Source of the DNA: Firmicutes bacterium UBA3572
Lineage (GTDB): Bacteria; Bacillota; Desulfotomaculia; Desulfotomaculales; Desulforudaceae
Reading direction: 5' to 3'
NCBI GenBank assembly: GCA_002375985.1
Contig: DFNH01000007.1
Coordinates: forward strand, 1-37,627
DNA: 37,627 bases
Below are positions 31,102 through 37,627 of the stretch, piece by piece; position 1 is the stretch's first letter, and each line of letters opens with the position of its first letter. The notes under the pieces are model-generated. The model was given only the letters and a program-made list of their open reading frames with translations. It ran no database searches and was not told the origin of the DNA. The position numbers were made by a program, and so were the translations under genes.

Positions 31102-32163
31102 TTGCCGCGCGGAGTCTTTAAAGTAGCGGTGCTGTACGTCGGGGCCGTGCTCGGCGCCGGTTTTTCTTCCGGCCAGGAAATCATGCAGTTCTTTGGTTCG
31201 TTCGGCACCCGGGGCTTATGGGGGGTGGCCTTAGCCACCGTTCTTTTTGCTTACCTGGGGGCCGTGATCCAAGTCGCCGCGGTGCGTATTGGTGCGACTA
31301 GTTACCGGGAGATACTGGTACACCTGCTGGGCAAAAAAACGGCCCTGCTGGTGGACTACCTTAGCATGGGCATGCTGGTGGTCGGTTTAGGCATCATGCT
31401 GGCGGGCAGCGGCGCCATTTTCCAAGAAAGGCTGGGTTTGTCGTCGTTGACGGGGGTCTTGTTTCTGGCGGTTCTGATCGGCATCATCATCTGGGCCGGG
31501 CTGACCGGGGTGGTGGTCGTGAACGCGATATTGGTGCCCGTCAAACTGATCCTGGTGATGGGGGTGGCGGTGTTAGCCCTCTGCACCACGCAAGGTCCCG
31601 TGCCTACCGGACACGGGGGGATGCCGGCGGTAAGCCTGTTGAGTGGTAGCTGGGTTTGGGCGGCGGTGCTGTACGTTTCTTACAACATGGTGGTGCCCCT
31701 GGCCGTTCTGTCCACTCTGGGGTGCCACCTGACGCCTGCCCAAGCCGTCCGGGGCGGCCTGGCCGGCGGGGTGTTGCTGGGTCTAGCCGCCGGCCTGGTG
31801 ACGGCGGCGATCGTCGTGCACTACGCCCAGGTATGGCCTTACCAGGTGCCCTTGCTTTACCTGGCGGCGGCGGTACATCCGGCGGTCGGCACCGTGAGCA
31901 CGGTGGTAATCTGGCTGGCCGTGTTCACCACCGGTATCGCCAACGCCCACGGTTTCGCCAGCCGCGTGGCTTTGCCCGGTTCTTCCGGATACCGGGCGGC
32001 GGGGCTGGCGGCGATAATAATAGTGATTCCGGTGACCTTTTTTGACTTTGCCACGCTGGTAGGCTTTTTCTACCCTCTCTTCGGCTGCCTCGGCCTGGTG
32101 CTGCTGGCGGCGCTTCTGGCCAGACCGTTGGCAGGGTTTTGCCACACGGGGCGAAAGCTGTAG
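31102..32163 (+). CDS. YkvI family membrane protein (APC-type transporter fold)
   Basis: The 353-aa protein has about ten hydrophobic segments and starts GVFKVAVLYVGAVLGAGFSSGQEIMQFF, the hallmark of the YkvI family, where the GAGFSSGQE break in helix 1 resembles the substrate site of LeuT-fold transporters. The substrate is unknown. TTG at 31102 has GAGGTGGG upstream; the GTG at 31093 lies inside that sequence. It ends 22 bp before the start of the TnpB element's left end region. Confidence 0.85.
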   Translation: MPRGVFKVAVLYVGAVLGAGFSSGQEIMQFFGSFGTRGLWGVALATVLFAYLGAVIQVAAVRIGATSYREILVHLLGKKTALLVDYLSMGMLVVGLGIMLAGSGAIFQERLGLSSLTGVLFLAVLIGIIIWAGLTGVVVVNAILVPVKLILVMGVAVLALCTTQGPVPTGHGGMPAVSLLSGSWVWAAVLYVSYNMVVPLAVLSTLGCHLTPAQAVRGGLAGGVLLGLAAGLVTAAIVVHYAQVWPYQVPLLYLAAAVHPAVGTVSTVVIWLAVFTTGIANAHGFASRVALPGSSGYRAAGLAAIIIVIPVTFFDFATLVGFFYPLFGCLGLVLLAALLARPLAGFCHTGRKL

Positions 32164-32185
32164 AATAATTACAAAATACCGGCCG

Positions 32186-32248
32186 CTGAAAGCTCCGACC
32201 TTGAGGTCTGGGGATGAAAGCAGCTTCCAGGTTTGCTAAAATGAAGAC
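32186..32248 (+). mobile_element. Left-end region of the TnpB element
   Basis: CTGAAAGCT (32186-32194) is the inverse complement of AGCTTTCAG at the right end (33547-33555). GACC TTGA GGTC (32197-32208) forms a subterminal hairpin, as in IS200/IS605-type ends. The exact boundary and the target motif cannot be fixed from one copy. Confidence 0.5.
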
Positions 32249-33547
32249 ATGAGGCGCGCCAATGTAGTCCGGGTTTTGTCCGGCAAACAGCAAAAACAAA
32301 TACTCGAGATTATCGGGGACCGCTGCGCGGCGCTCTGGAACGCCGTCCAGTACCGGTGCAGACAGGCGTTTTTCGAAGGAGAGTCTGTTCCTTCCTACGG
32401 AAGGCTGTGCTCTGAATTTAAAGAGCACGAATCCTACAAAGCCCTGCCCGCCCACATCGGGCAGGAGGTGATCAAAAAAGCACGGAAGGCGTGGGACTCC
32501 TTCTTCGCACTTTTGCGTCTGTACCGGAAAGGCGAACTGAAAAAGCCGCCGCGCATTCCGCGGTACTGGAAGGATCGTCGGACGGGAAAGCGTTTCTTCC
32601 GCATCGTCCCCGTCAAAGCATCCACCTCCTACTCTCTGAACACCCGGTACCTCTCCCTCACCCTGCCGCAGGATCTGCGCGCGAAACGGGGAGACCGCTT
32701 GGTGCTCCCGGTGCGGGGTATCTTGCGCTTCGCGGGCGTCCCGAAGACACTGGAACTCTGGTACGATCCTGCGAAGAAGCGCTGGTACGCCCACCAGGTG
32801 GTAAAAGTCCCGGAGCCGGAGCGCAAGAAGAAGCCTGAAAAGCAGGCCGCGCTTAATCTGGGGGCCAGGGTTTTGGCCGCTTTGGCCGTCGAGGGATGGC
32901 ATCATCAGCTGCTCTTCTCCGGCCGTGAAGTCTGGAAAGACTTTGTCTACTGGACGAAGAAGATCGCCGCAGAACAAGCGCGGCTCAACAAAGCCGGCCG
33001 GAAGACATCCCGAAGACTCAAGAAGCTCTACCAGATCCGCGCCCGCAGACTCAAACACGCTTTCGTCGCTCTGGCCGCGGAGCTGGTGCGGATTCTGAAG
33101 CGCCACCGGGTGACCGTACTCTTCGTCGAAGACCTGACCGGAATACGGGACGACATGGACTTCGGACCAAAGAACATCCTGGTCCACAACTTCTGGGCCT
33201 TCGGGATGCTGAGAAGACTCGTCGCGGCGGCCTGCGCCCGGGTCGGGATCGGGGTCGTGGCCAGCGCGCCGCGCGGCACATCTTCCGGGTGCGCGGTTTG
33301 TGGTTCTTCTGTTCTGCGTCCCGTCCGGTACAAGGCGGTGTGCGAAACTTGCGGCTGCGTTTGGCACGCCGATGCCAACGCAGCCCTGAACATACTCCTT
33401 CAGGGCTCCTCGAAGGGGCACGGGGTGGAGGTTGCACCCCGGAAGCCGCTTTCTCTCCGGTGGAACTACCACCGGTGGGAAAGCCGCTTCGCATCCGCCG
33501 CCGGTACGCCCACAGGAGCGGCGAGCGGCGTTCCTAAAGTGGCGTAA
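32249..33547 (+). CDS. tnpB: IS200/IS605-family TnpB-like protein with altered RuvC site, no TnpA
   Basis: TnpB proteins are RNA-guided DNA nucleases and ancestors of Cas12. The 432-aa protein has the N-terminal wedge and REC-like region, then the split RuvC domain and a zinc ribbon with Cys348, Cys351, Cys365 and Cys368. RuvC-II Glu294 (FVEDLTG) and RuvC-III Asp375 (HADANAALNI) are intact. The first catalytic aspartate, normally in IDLG, is asparagine here (Asn203 in AALNLGA, codon AAT at 32855-32857). Replacing this residue normally abolishes cleavage. No TnpA gene is nearby. The start ATG has little ribosome-binding sequence. Confidence 0.92.
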   Translation: MRRANVVRVLSGKQQKQILEIIGDRCAALWNAVQYRCRQAFFEGESVPSYGRLCSEFKEHESYKALPAHIGQEVIKKARKAWDSFFALLRLYRKGELKKPPRIPRYWKDRRTGKRFFRIVPVKASTSYSLNTRYLSLTLPQDLRAKRGDRLVLPVRGILRFAGVPKTLELWYDPAKKRWYAHQVVKVPEPERKKKPEKQAALNLGARVLAALAVEGWHHQLLFSGREVWKDFVYWTKKIAAEQARLNKAGRKTSRRLKKLYQIRARRLKHAFVALAAELVRILKRHRVTVLFVEDLTGIRDDMDFGPKNILVHNFWAFGMLRRLVAAACARVGIGVVASAPRGTSSGCAVCGSSVLRPVRYKAVCETCGCVWHADANAALNILLQGSSKGHGVEVAPRKPLSLRWNYHRWESRFASAAGTPTGAASGVPKVA

Positions 33548-33595
33548 GCTTTCAGGAACCCCCCGGCTTTAGCCGTGGGGAGGAAGTCAGGTAAG
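33548..33595 (+). ncRNA. Right end of the TnpB element, likely 3' scaffold of the omega (guide) RNA
   Basis: Directly after the tnpB stop, CGGCT TT AGCCG (33564-33575) with flanking CCCC/GGGG forms the stem typical of IS1341-type right ends (CCCCGGCTTTAGCCGTGGGG), followed by AGGAAGTCAG. In characterised TnpB systems the guide RNA starts inside tnpB, uses this end as scaffold, and takes its guide from the next bases, here beginning near 33590-33595. Confidence 0.65.
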
Positions 33596-33630
33596 GAGCC
33601 GGCTAAAACTCGCTTCAGGAGAGATGGCGT

Positions 33631-34311
33631 TTGAACTGGGTGGACTACGTATTGTTGGCTATACTTGCCTTAAGCGCCTGGGGCGGGCTCGTCCAGGGTT
33701 TTTCACGCAGTGCCTTGGGTGTGGTGGCCGTGGGCGTGGGCCTGTTCGTGGCTTTCAAGTATTACCGCCCGGTGGGCACATACCTGGACGAGCAGTTTGA
33801 CCTGGGGGCCAGGTTGGAAAGTTTTATTCTGGGCCGGGCCGCCGACGGAGAGCCTGTGGCCGCTCCGGGGGTTGTTCCCGCAAAGGAACCGTTCCCGGAA
33901 AGCGCGGCGGGTCTAGATGGTTTCACCGGGCTGTTGGATCAGTTCCTGGCCGGCCAAGTGGACGGGTTGGGTCAGGCGGTGACCGGGGTAGTGGCCCCCG
34001 CGGCCCTGAGCGTGGTTAGTTTTCTGATTGTTTTCATCCTGACGGCCTGGTTGGGTGGACGGCTTTTAGCCCGCATTCCGCACCTCCCCATCCTGGGGCC
34101 GGTAGACCGGGCCGGGGGCTTTGTTTTTGGTCTGGCGCGCGGGTTTTTCTACGGCCTGATCGTGCTCGCCCTCGTCCGGGTGTTGAGTTTTTCGAGTGCG
34201 CTCTTCGGCGCGGATACAATGGCCACGGGGCTGGAAGGTTCCCAGCTGGCGCCCGCTTATTTCGCTTTCCTGCGTTATATCTGGGCGCTGGTGCTGCCGT
34301 TCTCCGGGTGA
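33631..34311 (+). CDS. CvpA family membrane protein
   Basis: The 226-aa protein starts MNWVDYVLLAILALSAWGGLVQGFSRS, the conserved CvpA opening, and has four hydrophobic segments (about residues 6-24, 28-45, 125-150, 165-190). It carries an extended, acidic loop in the middle. CvpA-like proteins are inner-membrane proteins linked to colicin V export in E. coli and to envelope functions elsewhere. TTG at 33631 follows GGAGAGATGG. The real role is unknown. Confidence 0.85.
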   Translation: MNWVDYVLLAILALSAWGGLVQGFSRSALGVVAVGVGLFVAFKYYRPVGTYLDEQFDLGARLESFILGRAADGEPVAAPGVVPAKEPFPESAAGLDGFTGLLDQFLAGQVDGLGQAVTGVVAPAALSVVSFLIVFILTAWLGGRLLARIPHLPILGPVDRAGGFVFGLARGFFYGLIVLALVRVLSFSSALFGADTMATGLEGSQLAPAYFAFLRYIWALVLPFSG

Positions 34312-34362
34312 GCACACCGCTTGTGGCAGAGGGTAAAACAGGGTGCAACGGAGGTTTCACAG

Positions 34363-34575
34363 GTGATCCCTAAGTTTGAAGTGGGCGATATCGTAGAGAT
34401 GCGCAAAATCCATCCGTGCGGGAGTTGGGAGTGGGAAGTGCTGCGCACCGGGGTTGATTTTCGTCTTCGCTGCCGGAAATGCGGCCGGGTGGTGCTGATC
34501 CCGCGCCCCAAGTTTCTCAAGGGCGTCAGGCGCAAGGTGGCGGCTGCGGGAGAGGGTGAAAAGCCATCCGGCTAG
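34363..34575 (+). CDS. DUF951 family protein
   Basis: The 70-aa protein has the family core KFEVGDIVEMRKIHPCGSWEWEVLRTGVDFRLRCRKCGRVVLIPRPKF, with an isolated Cys then a CxxC pair that could bind metal. Proteins of this family commonly precede ychF in Firmicutes. I chose GTG 34363, nine bases after GGAGG, over the TTG at 34321. Its TAG stop overlaps the start of the YchF reading frame. Confidence 0.9.
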   Translation: MIPKFEVGDIVEMRKIHPCGSWEWEVLRTGVDFRLRCRKCGRVVLIPRPKFLKGVRRKVAAAGEGEKPSG

Positions 34576-35663
34576 GCATTATCGGTCTTCCCAACGCGGG
34601 AAAATCTACGCTGTTCAATGCTCTTACCGGAAGCGCGGCGGCGGTGGCGCCTTACCCGTTTAGCACCGTTACTCCCAACGTGGGGGTGGTGCCGGTGCCG
34701 GATGTCCGTCTGGATGTGCTCGCCCGCATGGTCCGGCCGGAGAAGGTTACCCCGGCCGTGGTGAACTTCGTGGACATCGCCGGCCTAGTTCGCGGCGCTT
34801 CCCGGGGCGAGGGTCTGGGCAATCGCTTTCTGGGCCACATCCGGGAAGTCGACGCGGTGGTACACGTGGTGCGCTTGTTTGGGGATCCGCAGGTACCCCA
34901 CGTTGAAGGTGCGGTGGACCCGGTGCGGGACGTGGAAACGGTGGATACCGAGCTCTGCCTGGCGGACCTGGAAACCGTTTCGCGGCGCCTCGAGCGGATC
35001 GCCAAGCCCGCTCGCCTGGGCCAGGCGCATTACCGGGCCGAGGTGGCCGTCCTTGACCGCGTGGCCAAACAGCTTAACGCCGGGGTGCCCGTGCGCCGCC
35101 AGCCCTTGGCACGCTCGGAATGGGAAGCCCTCCGTAATCTGCACCTGCTGACGGCCCGCCCGGTATTGTACGCTGCCAACGTTTCCGAATCCGCCCTGAC
35201 GGCACGGCCCGACCCCGCGCTGGAAGCGCTCCTGACGCACGCTCGGGTGGAAGGTGCCCCGGTGGTGGTGTTGAGCGCCGCCTTTGAGGCCGAATTGGCC
35301 GGTCTGGAGCCGGACGAGCGTGAACTGTTTTTGCAGGATCTCGGCCGCCAGGAGCCCTTTCTTCCGACCCTGATACGGGCCGCCTACCGCCTCCTGGGAC
35401 TGATTAGCTTTTTCACCACCCGCCTGCCAGAACTGCGGGCCTGGACGGTCCAGGACGGGGCCACGGCGGTGGAGGCCGCCGGGAAAATCCACACGGACTT
35501 TGCCCGCGGCTTCATTCGTGCCGAGGTGATCTCCTTCGATGCGTTGATGGCTGCCGGGGACCCGACCGCTGCCCGGGAGCGGGGCCTGGTGCGCATGGAA
35601 GGGCGTGATTACCGGGTCCAGGACGGCGACGTCATTTACTTCCGCTTTAACGTCACTACTTAG
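34566..35663 (+). CDS. ychF: Redox-regulated ATPase YchF; start codon non-standard or frame disrupted
   Basis: YchF/Ola1 is an Obg-like ATPase that binds ribosomes. The frame encodes LGIIGLPNAGKSTLFNALTG (P-loop), DIAGLVRGASRGEGLGN (switch), the YchF-type NVSES nucleotide motif and a C-terminal TGS domain ending DVIYFRFNV. The P-loop lies in an ORF segment that has no ATG, GTG or TTG between the stop at 34557-34559 and GTG 34644; starting at 34644 would delete the P-loop. I place the start tentatively at ATC 34566 (365 aa, normal length) after GAGGGTGAA. Alternatively one extra A in GTGAAAAGCC (34556-34565) shifted a GTG start out of frame. Confidence 0.85.
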   Translation: MRLGIIGLPNAGKSTLFNALTGSAAAVAPYPFSTVTPNVGVVPVPDVRLDVLARMVRPEKVTPAVVNFVDIAGLVRGASRGEGLGNRFLGHIREVDAVVHVVRLFGDPQVPHVEGAVDPVRDVETVDTELCLADLETVSRRLERIAKPARLGQAHYRAEVAVLDRVAKQLNAGVPVRRQPLARSEWEALRNLHLLTARPVLYAANVSESALTARPDPALEALLTHARVEGAPVVVLSAAFEAELAGLEPDERELFLQDLGRQEPFLPTLIRAAYRLLGLISFFTTRLPELRAWTVQDGATAVEAAGKIHTDFARGFIRAEVISFDALMAAGDPTAARERGLVRMEGRDYRVQDGDVIYFRFNVTT

Positions 35664-35904
35664 TCCTTCAGTCAAAGTGCGTCAAGATTTCCGGCCGGAA
35701 AAGGGGGACACCGCTCCCTGAAGCGGGCGCTGCGGCAGGCGTTCTGTAAATAAATGCCACAACGCTAATCTGGTGGGCGAAAACAGGTCGCTAAAGGAGT
35801 GTGAGTGACTTAATCACCCTAGTCCGGCCTAGATTAACCTTGCGGCCTCATGGTATCATATGGAAAAAACCGCCTGGGCCCGGCGTTGGGGGGGAATAAG
35901 CCGT
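35664..35904. other. Gene-free stretch after ychF
   Basis: I see no coding sequence here. There is a GC-rich imperfect inverted repeat near 35711-35740 (GCTCCCTGAAGCGGGCGC) and a short GTGA/TCAC repeat near 35805-35818. A possible -10 TATCAT at 35854-35859 lacks a convincing -35. Confidence 0.4.
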
Positions 35905-36045
35905 GGACACGCGCATCCGTTCGCCTTCCCCGGATGCGGGGGGCAAAGACACCCGGGGACAATTGCATAAAGCCTACCCCGCGGTCGGCAGGTATCCTGA
36001 TGAGCCTGCTACGAAACCGGCTCGGCAGGCCTCCGTACAGAGGTC
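35905..36045 (+). ncRNA. Candidate structured RNA / riboswitch-like leader
   Basis: The stretch has CGCATCC/GGATGCG (35912-35938), GCAGG/CCTGC (35988-36009) around TATCCTGATGAG, and two competing pairings: GAGCC/GGCTC (36002-36023) and GCCTGC/GCAGGC (36004-36030). The order GGGGGG, CCGGGGACAAT, stem-TATCC-stem, CGAAACCGG, CCTCCG recalls the ydaO (cyclic di-AMP) aptamer, but the invariant CAGCTAAC of that family is missing. On the other strand ATCAGGATACCTGCC (36001-35987) resembles a B12 box, but no cobalamin-type core or minus-strand gene follows. The class is unresolved. Confidence 0.4.
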
Positions 36046-36077
36046 AGAGAAGGGTCAGGACCCGGGGGTGAGAACGC

Positions 36078-36398
36078 GTGACGGGTTTGCATAGGCGTGG
36101 TTCGGGCGCGAAAGCCCTGGCGATTTTGCTGATAATCGGCCTTGGCTTGATGGTTGGCCCGTTTTCTGGCGCAATTGGCGGGTACCTGGTGCCGGTGCCT
36201 GACGAAAAGCCGCTAGTGCCGCCGGGAACGGATTGGCTTAATCCGTTGGTCTGCCCGGTATTGCTGGCAGGTTCTGTACTGTCTGGACTCTTACTCAGGT
36301 TACCGTTTAGGTGGCGCTACCTGCGCCGATCACGAAAATCACCCCACCCGGTGTGGGCCGGGCGGCCAACAAAGAGATGGCTTTACCGGCGTGCCTAA
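36078..36398 (+). CDS. Hypothetical small membrane protein
   Basis: I do not recognise this 106-aa protein. It has two hydrophobic segments (about residues 12-35, ALAILLIIGLGLMVGPFSGAIGG; and about 54-72, LVCPVLLAGSVLSGLLLRL) and a very basic C-terminus with many Arg/Lys/Trp residues. GTG at 36078 has GGGGGTGAG 7-8 bp upstream. It lies just after the candidate structured RNA, so the RNA may be its leader. Confidence 0.55.
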   Translation: MTGLHRRGSGAKALAILLIIGLGLMVGPFSGAIGGYLVPVPDEKPLVPPGTDWLNPLVCPVLLAGSVLSGLLLRLPFRWRYLRRSRKSPHPVWAGRPTKRWLYRRA

Positions 36399-36597
36399 CC
36401 GGGTCATGGCCCAGCACGAGCTTTTTCCGAAAAAACTGATAGCTGACTTTCCCGTACGGAGGTGAAAGATAAACCCAATTAATGCGTGTAATCCGGACCG
36501 CAAAAAGCCCTATGAGGTGAAATATCTGGGGGGAGGCCGGCGGGGTTTACGCACCATTCTCCGCGCGGCTTACCCGACAGGAGGATAAATAAAGCGC
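36399..36597 (+). other. Intergenic region with two possible tiny leader ORFs
   Basis: A good ribosome-binding site GGAGGTGAAAG (36459-36469) lies 13 bp before ATG 36482, which opens a 12-codon frame (MRVIRTAKSPMR). This overlaps GTG 36517, which opens a 23-codon frame ending at 36588, just before the next gene. Both could be chance. No terminator is seen. Confidence 0.25.
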
Positions 36598-37320
36598 ATG
36601 GCCAAATCGGAAGATAGTCTTGGTTATCAGCGGGTCCGTAGATACCGGGTTCGTAGCGGGCTAAGCCAAGCCGTGGTAAATGCCGGTTTTGATCGGCGGG
36701 AAGCCGAACCGGGTAGAAATTGGGCCTGCGTGACCCTGGAACCCGGTCTCCGCGACCGCAGAGAAGCCGAAACGTACCGTGACCCGCCGCCCCGCTCGGA
36801 ACCGCCCCGCCGGGGGAACCCCTCCGCAGAAGTAGCCCGGCGCAGGCCGCCGGAGCGTGTTGCAAACCGAGAACCAGTTGCCGACGACTATGACGACTAT
36901 TTTGAGGCCCGCCACGACTACGATTATTGTTCGGATTATTATCGTGCGCCTTTCCCGGAACGGAAAGGGTTGGCCGTTCGGGTGGTACGCGTGTTAGTGG
37001 CCATCGTAGATCGTTTTTGGCGGCTACGAACGGTTGCTTTAGGAACACCCTTCTTGCTCGCGGCCTGCGTTTTTGCCGCCGGAGTGGTTCTGGAAAACCA
37101 GGTGCGCTTCCTGAGTTGGGTGGCCGAACTCCTGGTGGCGGCGGCCGCAACGGTGCGCGATTGGGTTAAGCCTGGACCGCAGACGGCCTTATTGTTTGCC
37201 GGTCTGATCACCGCCACGGGGATTTGGCTTTTGAAACGGGTGGTTTCCGGCCCGGCTGTGGCCCCGCGCGCTTCCCGGCGCGTTTGTATTCACCGGGATG
37301 CTTTGGAACGCCACCGTTAG
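36598..37320 (+). CDS. Hypothetical protein with long charged N-terminal domain and two membrane segments
   Basis: I do not recognise this 240-aa protein. Residues 1-95 are hydrophilic and rich in Arg, Glu and Pro, probably disordered. Residues 96-117 hold an Asp/Tyr-rich patch (DDYDDYFEARHDYDYCSDYY). Two hydrophobic segments follow (about 140-165 with TPFLLAACVFAAGVVLE, and about 197-214 with ALLFAGLITATGIWLL), with a basic tail. ATG at 36598 follows CAGGAGGA by 13-14 bp, a long spacing. The opposite-strand ORFs lack such features. Confidence 0.6.
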   Translation: MAKSEDSLGYQRVRRYRVRSGLSQAVVNAGFDRREAEPGRNWACVTLEPGLRDRREAETYRDPPPRSEPPRRGNPSAEVARRRPPERVANREPVADDYDDYFEARHDYDYCSDYYRAPFPERKGLAVRVVRVLVAIVDRFWRLRTVALGTPFLLAACVFAAGVVLENQVRFLSWVAELLVAAAATVRDWVKPGPQTALLFAGLITATGIWLLKRVVSGPAVAPRASRRVCIHRDALERHR

Positions 37321-37395
37321 GCGTCGTGGGCGAGTCTCTGGCTCGAAAAACTTAAGTTGTGTGATGGGTAACCCTGGTTATCGCTAACCGTTAAT

Positions 37396-37430
37396 GGAGC
37401 CCCCCGGAGACCGCTTTGCCGGGGGGCTCC
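37396..37430. terminator. Strong 12-bp GC-rich hairpin at the end of the hypothetical gene / transposase remnant
   Basis: GGAGCCCCCCGG (37396-37407) and CCGGGGGGCTCC (37419-37430) pair perfectly with an 11-nt loop. It could terminate the plus-strand gene ending at 37320; the T-run after it is short (GTTTGGG). Confidence 0.65.
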
Positions 37431-37442
37431 GTTTGGGCCGGG

Positions 37443-37627
37443 GCCAGATTTATTCGGGTTGAAAAAGACCCCACACCGGGTACGCAACGCTTCCTCGAGC
37501 CGGCCCTTGTGCTCGGCAAGGAAGTCCAGCGCACGGTAGAAGTGATTGGGTTCCAGCCCCTTCCACTCCGGCCGGTAGATCGTTTTCACCCACTCGCCGA
37601 CGCGCAGCTTGGACATGCGGTCCAGGA
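37443..37627 (-). pseudogene. Fragment of IS1634-like transposase (runs off the right edge)
   Basis: The minus-strand frame enters at 37627 as LDRMSKLRVGEWVKTIYRPEW and continues KGLEPNHFYRALDFLAEHKGRLEEALRTRC, which fits the middle-N-terminal part of IS1634/ISL-type DDE transposases (LEPxHxYRALDFLAEHK). After GVFFNPNKSG the similarity stops and the frame continues into the hairpin region. The expected RNase H-like core with FYDTTSTYFE is missing. It looks like a truncated remnant; the upstream part lies outside the window. Confidence 0.7.

Noticed and set aside
31925..33472. 515-codon open frame antisense to tnpB and the YkvI-like gene
   Set aside because: Spans two real plus-strand genes and the element boundary; no family resemblance.
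34644..35663. YchF beginning at GTG 34644
   Set aside because: It would remove the P-loop encoded just upstream in the same frame.
35995..36020. CTGATGA ... CGAAAC resembling a hammerhead ribozyme core
   Set aside because: The nine bases between the two motifs cannot form stem II, and no NUH cleavage site follows a stem III.
35941..36060. Cyclic di-GMP (GEMM) or fluoride riboswitch
   Set aside because: GCATAAAGCC and CTGATGAGCC look similar in parts, but the paired core elements of either class are absent.

Overview
The window is a GC-rich chromosome segment around the replication origin of a spore-forming, Clostridia-type Firmicute. I infer a Desulforudis/Desulfotomaculum/Ammonifex-like Peptococcaceae relative from the gene order, GC content, frequent GTG/TTG starts, RemB, a T-box leader and the YyaC spore protein. 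The species is inferred, not demonstrated. Genes left of about 16.8 kb lie mainly on the minus strand and genes to the right mainly on the plus strand, so transcription diverges from oriC between dnaA and rpmH.

Left arm (1-16.8 kb), read leftward from oriC: dnaA, dnaN, recF, remB, gyrB, pyrE, a small membrane protein, gyrA, pdxS-pdxT, a T-box-controlled serine module (class V aminotransferase, serA, serS), then tRNA-Ser(TGA), tRNA-Ser(GCT), tRNA-Arg(ACG), tRNA-Arg(CCT) and the 5' part of tadA. The tRNA spacers carry a repeated hairpin element with paired-base changes. DnaA boxes occur upstream of dnaA, between dnaA and dnaN, and, less expectedly, between pyrE and the membrane protein next to gyrA.

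Right arm (17-25.9 kb): rpmH, rnpA, yidD, yidC, jag, mnmE, mnmG, rsmG, parA and parB, the standard Firmicutes order. A near-consensus parS site lies directly after parB, followed by a small stand-alone protein with a LAGLIDADG-like motif.

Accessory part (25.8-37.6 kb): a minus-strand larE-larB-larC operon for the nickel-pincer nucleotide cofactor (no larA visible); a DUF4446 protein; a phosphoribosyltransferase; a YkuS-like protein; the YyaC-like spore protein; a YkvI-like transporter; and a lone IS200/IS605-type TnpB whose first RuvC aspartate is replaced by asparagine. Next come a CvpA-like protein, a DUF951 protein and a YchF GTPase gene that has no canonical start codon for its P-loop region. 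A 400-bp intergenic region holds a probable structured RNA (perhaps a divergent riboswitch), followed by two unrecognised membrane proteins and, at the right edge, a decayed IS1634-like transposase remnant.

Most of the window is housekeeping. The parts that deserve a second look are the TnpB variant, the parS/LAGLIDADG pair, the YchF start, the structured RNA near 36.0 kb, the tRNA-spacer hairpin repeats and the extra DnaA-box cluster.
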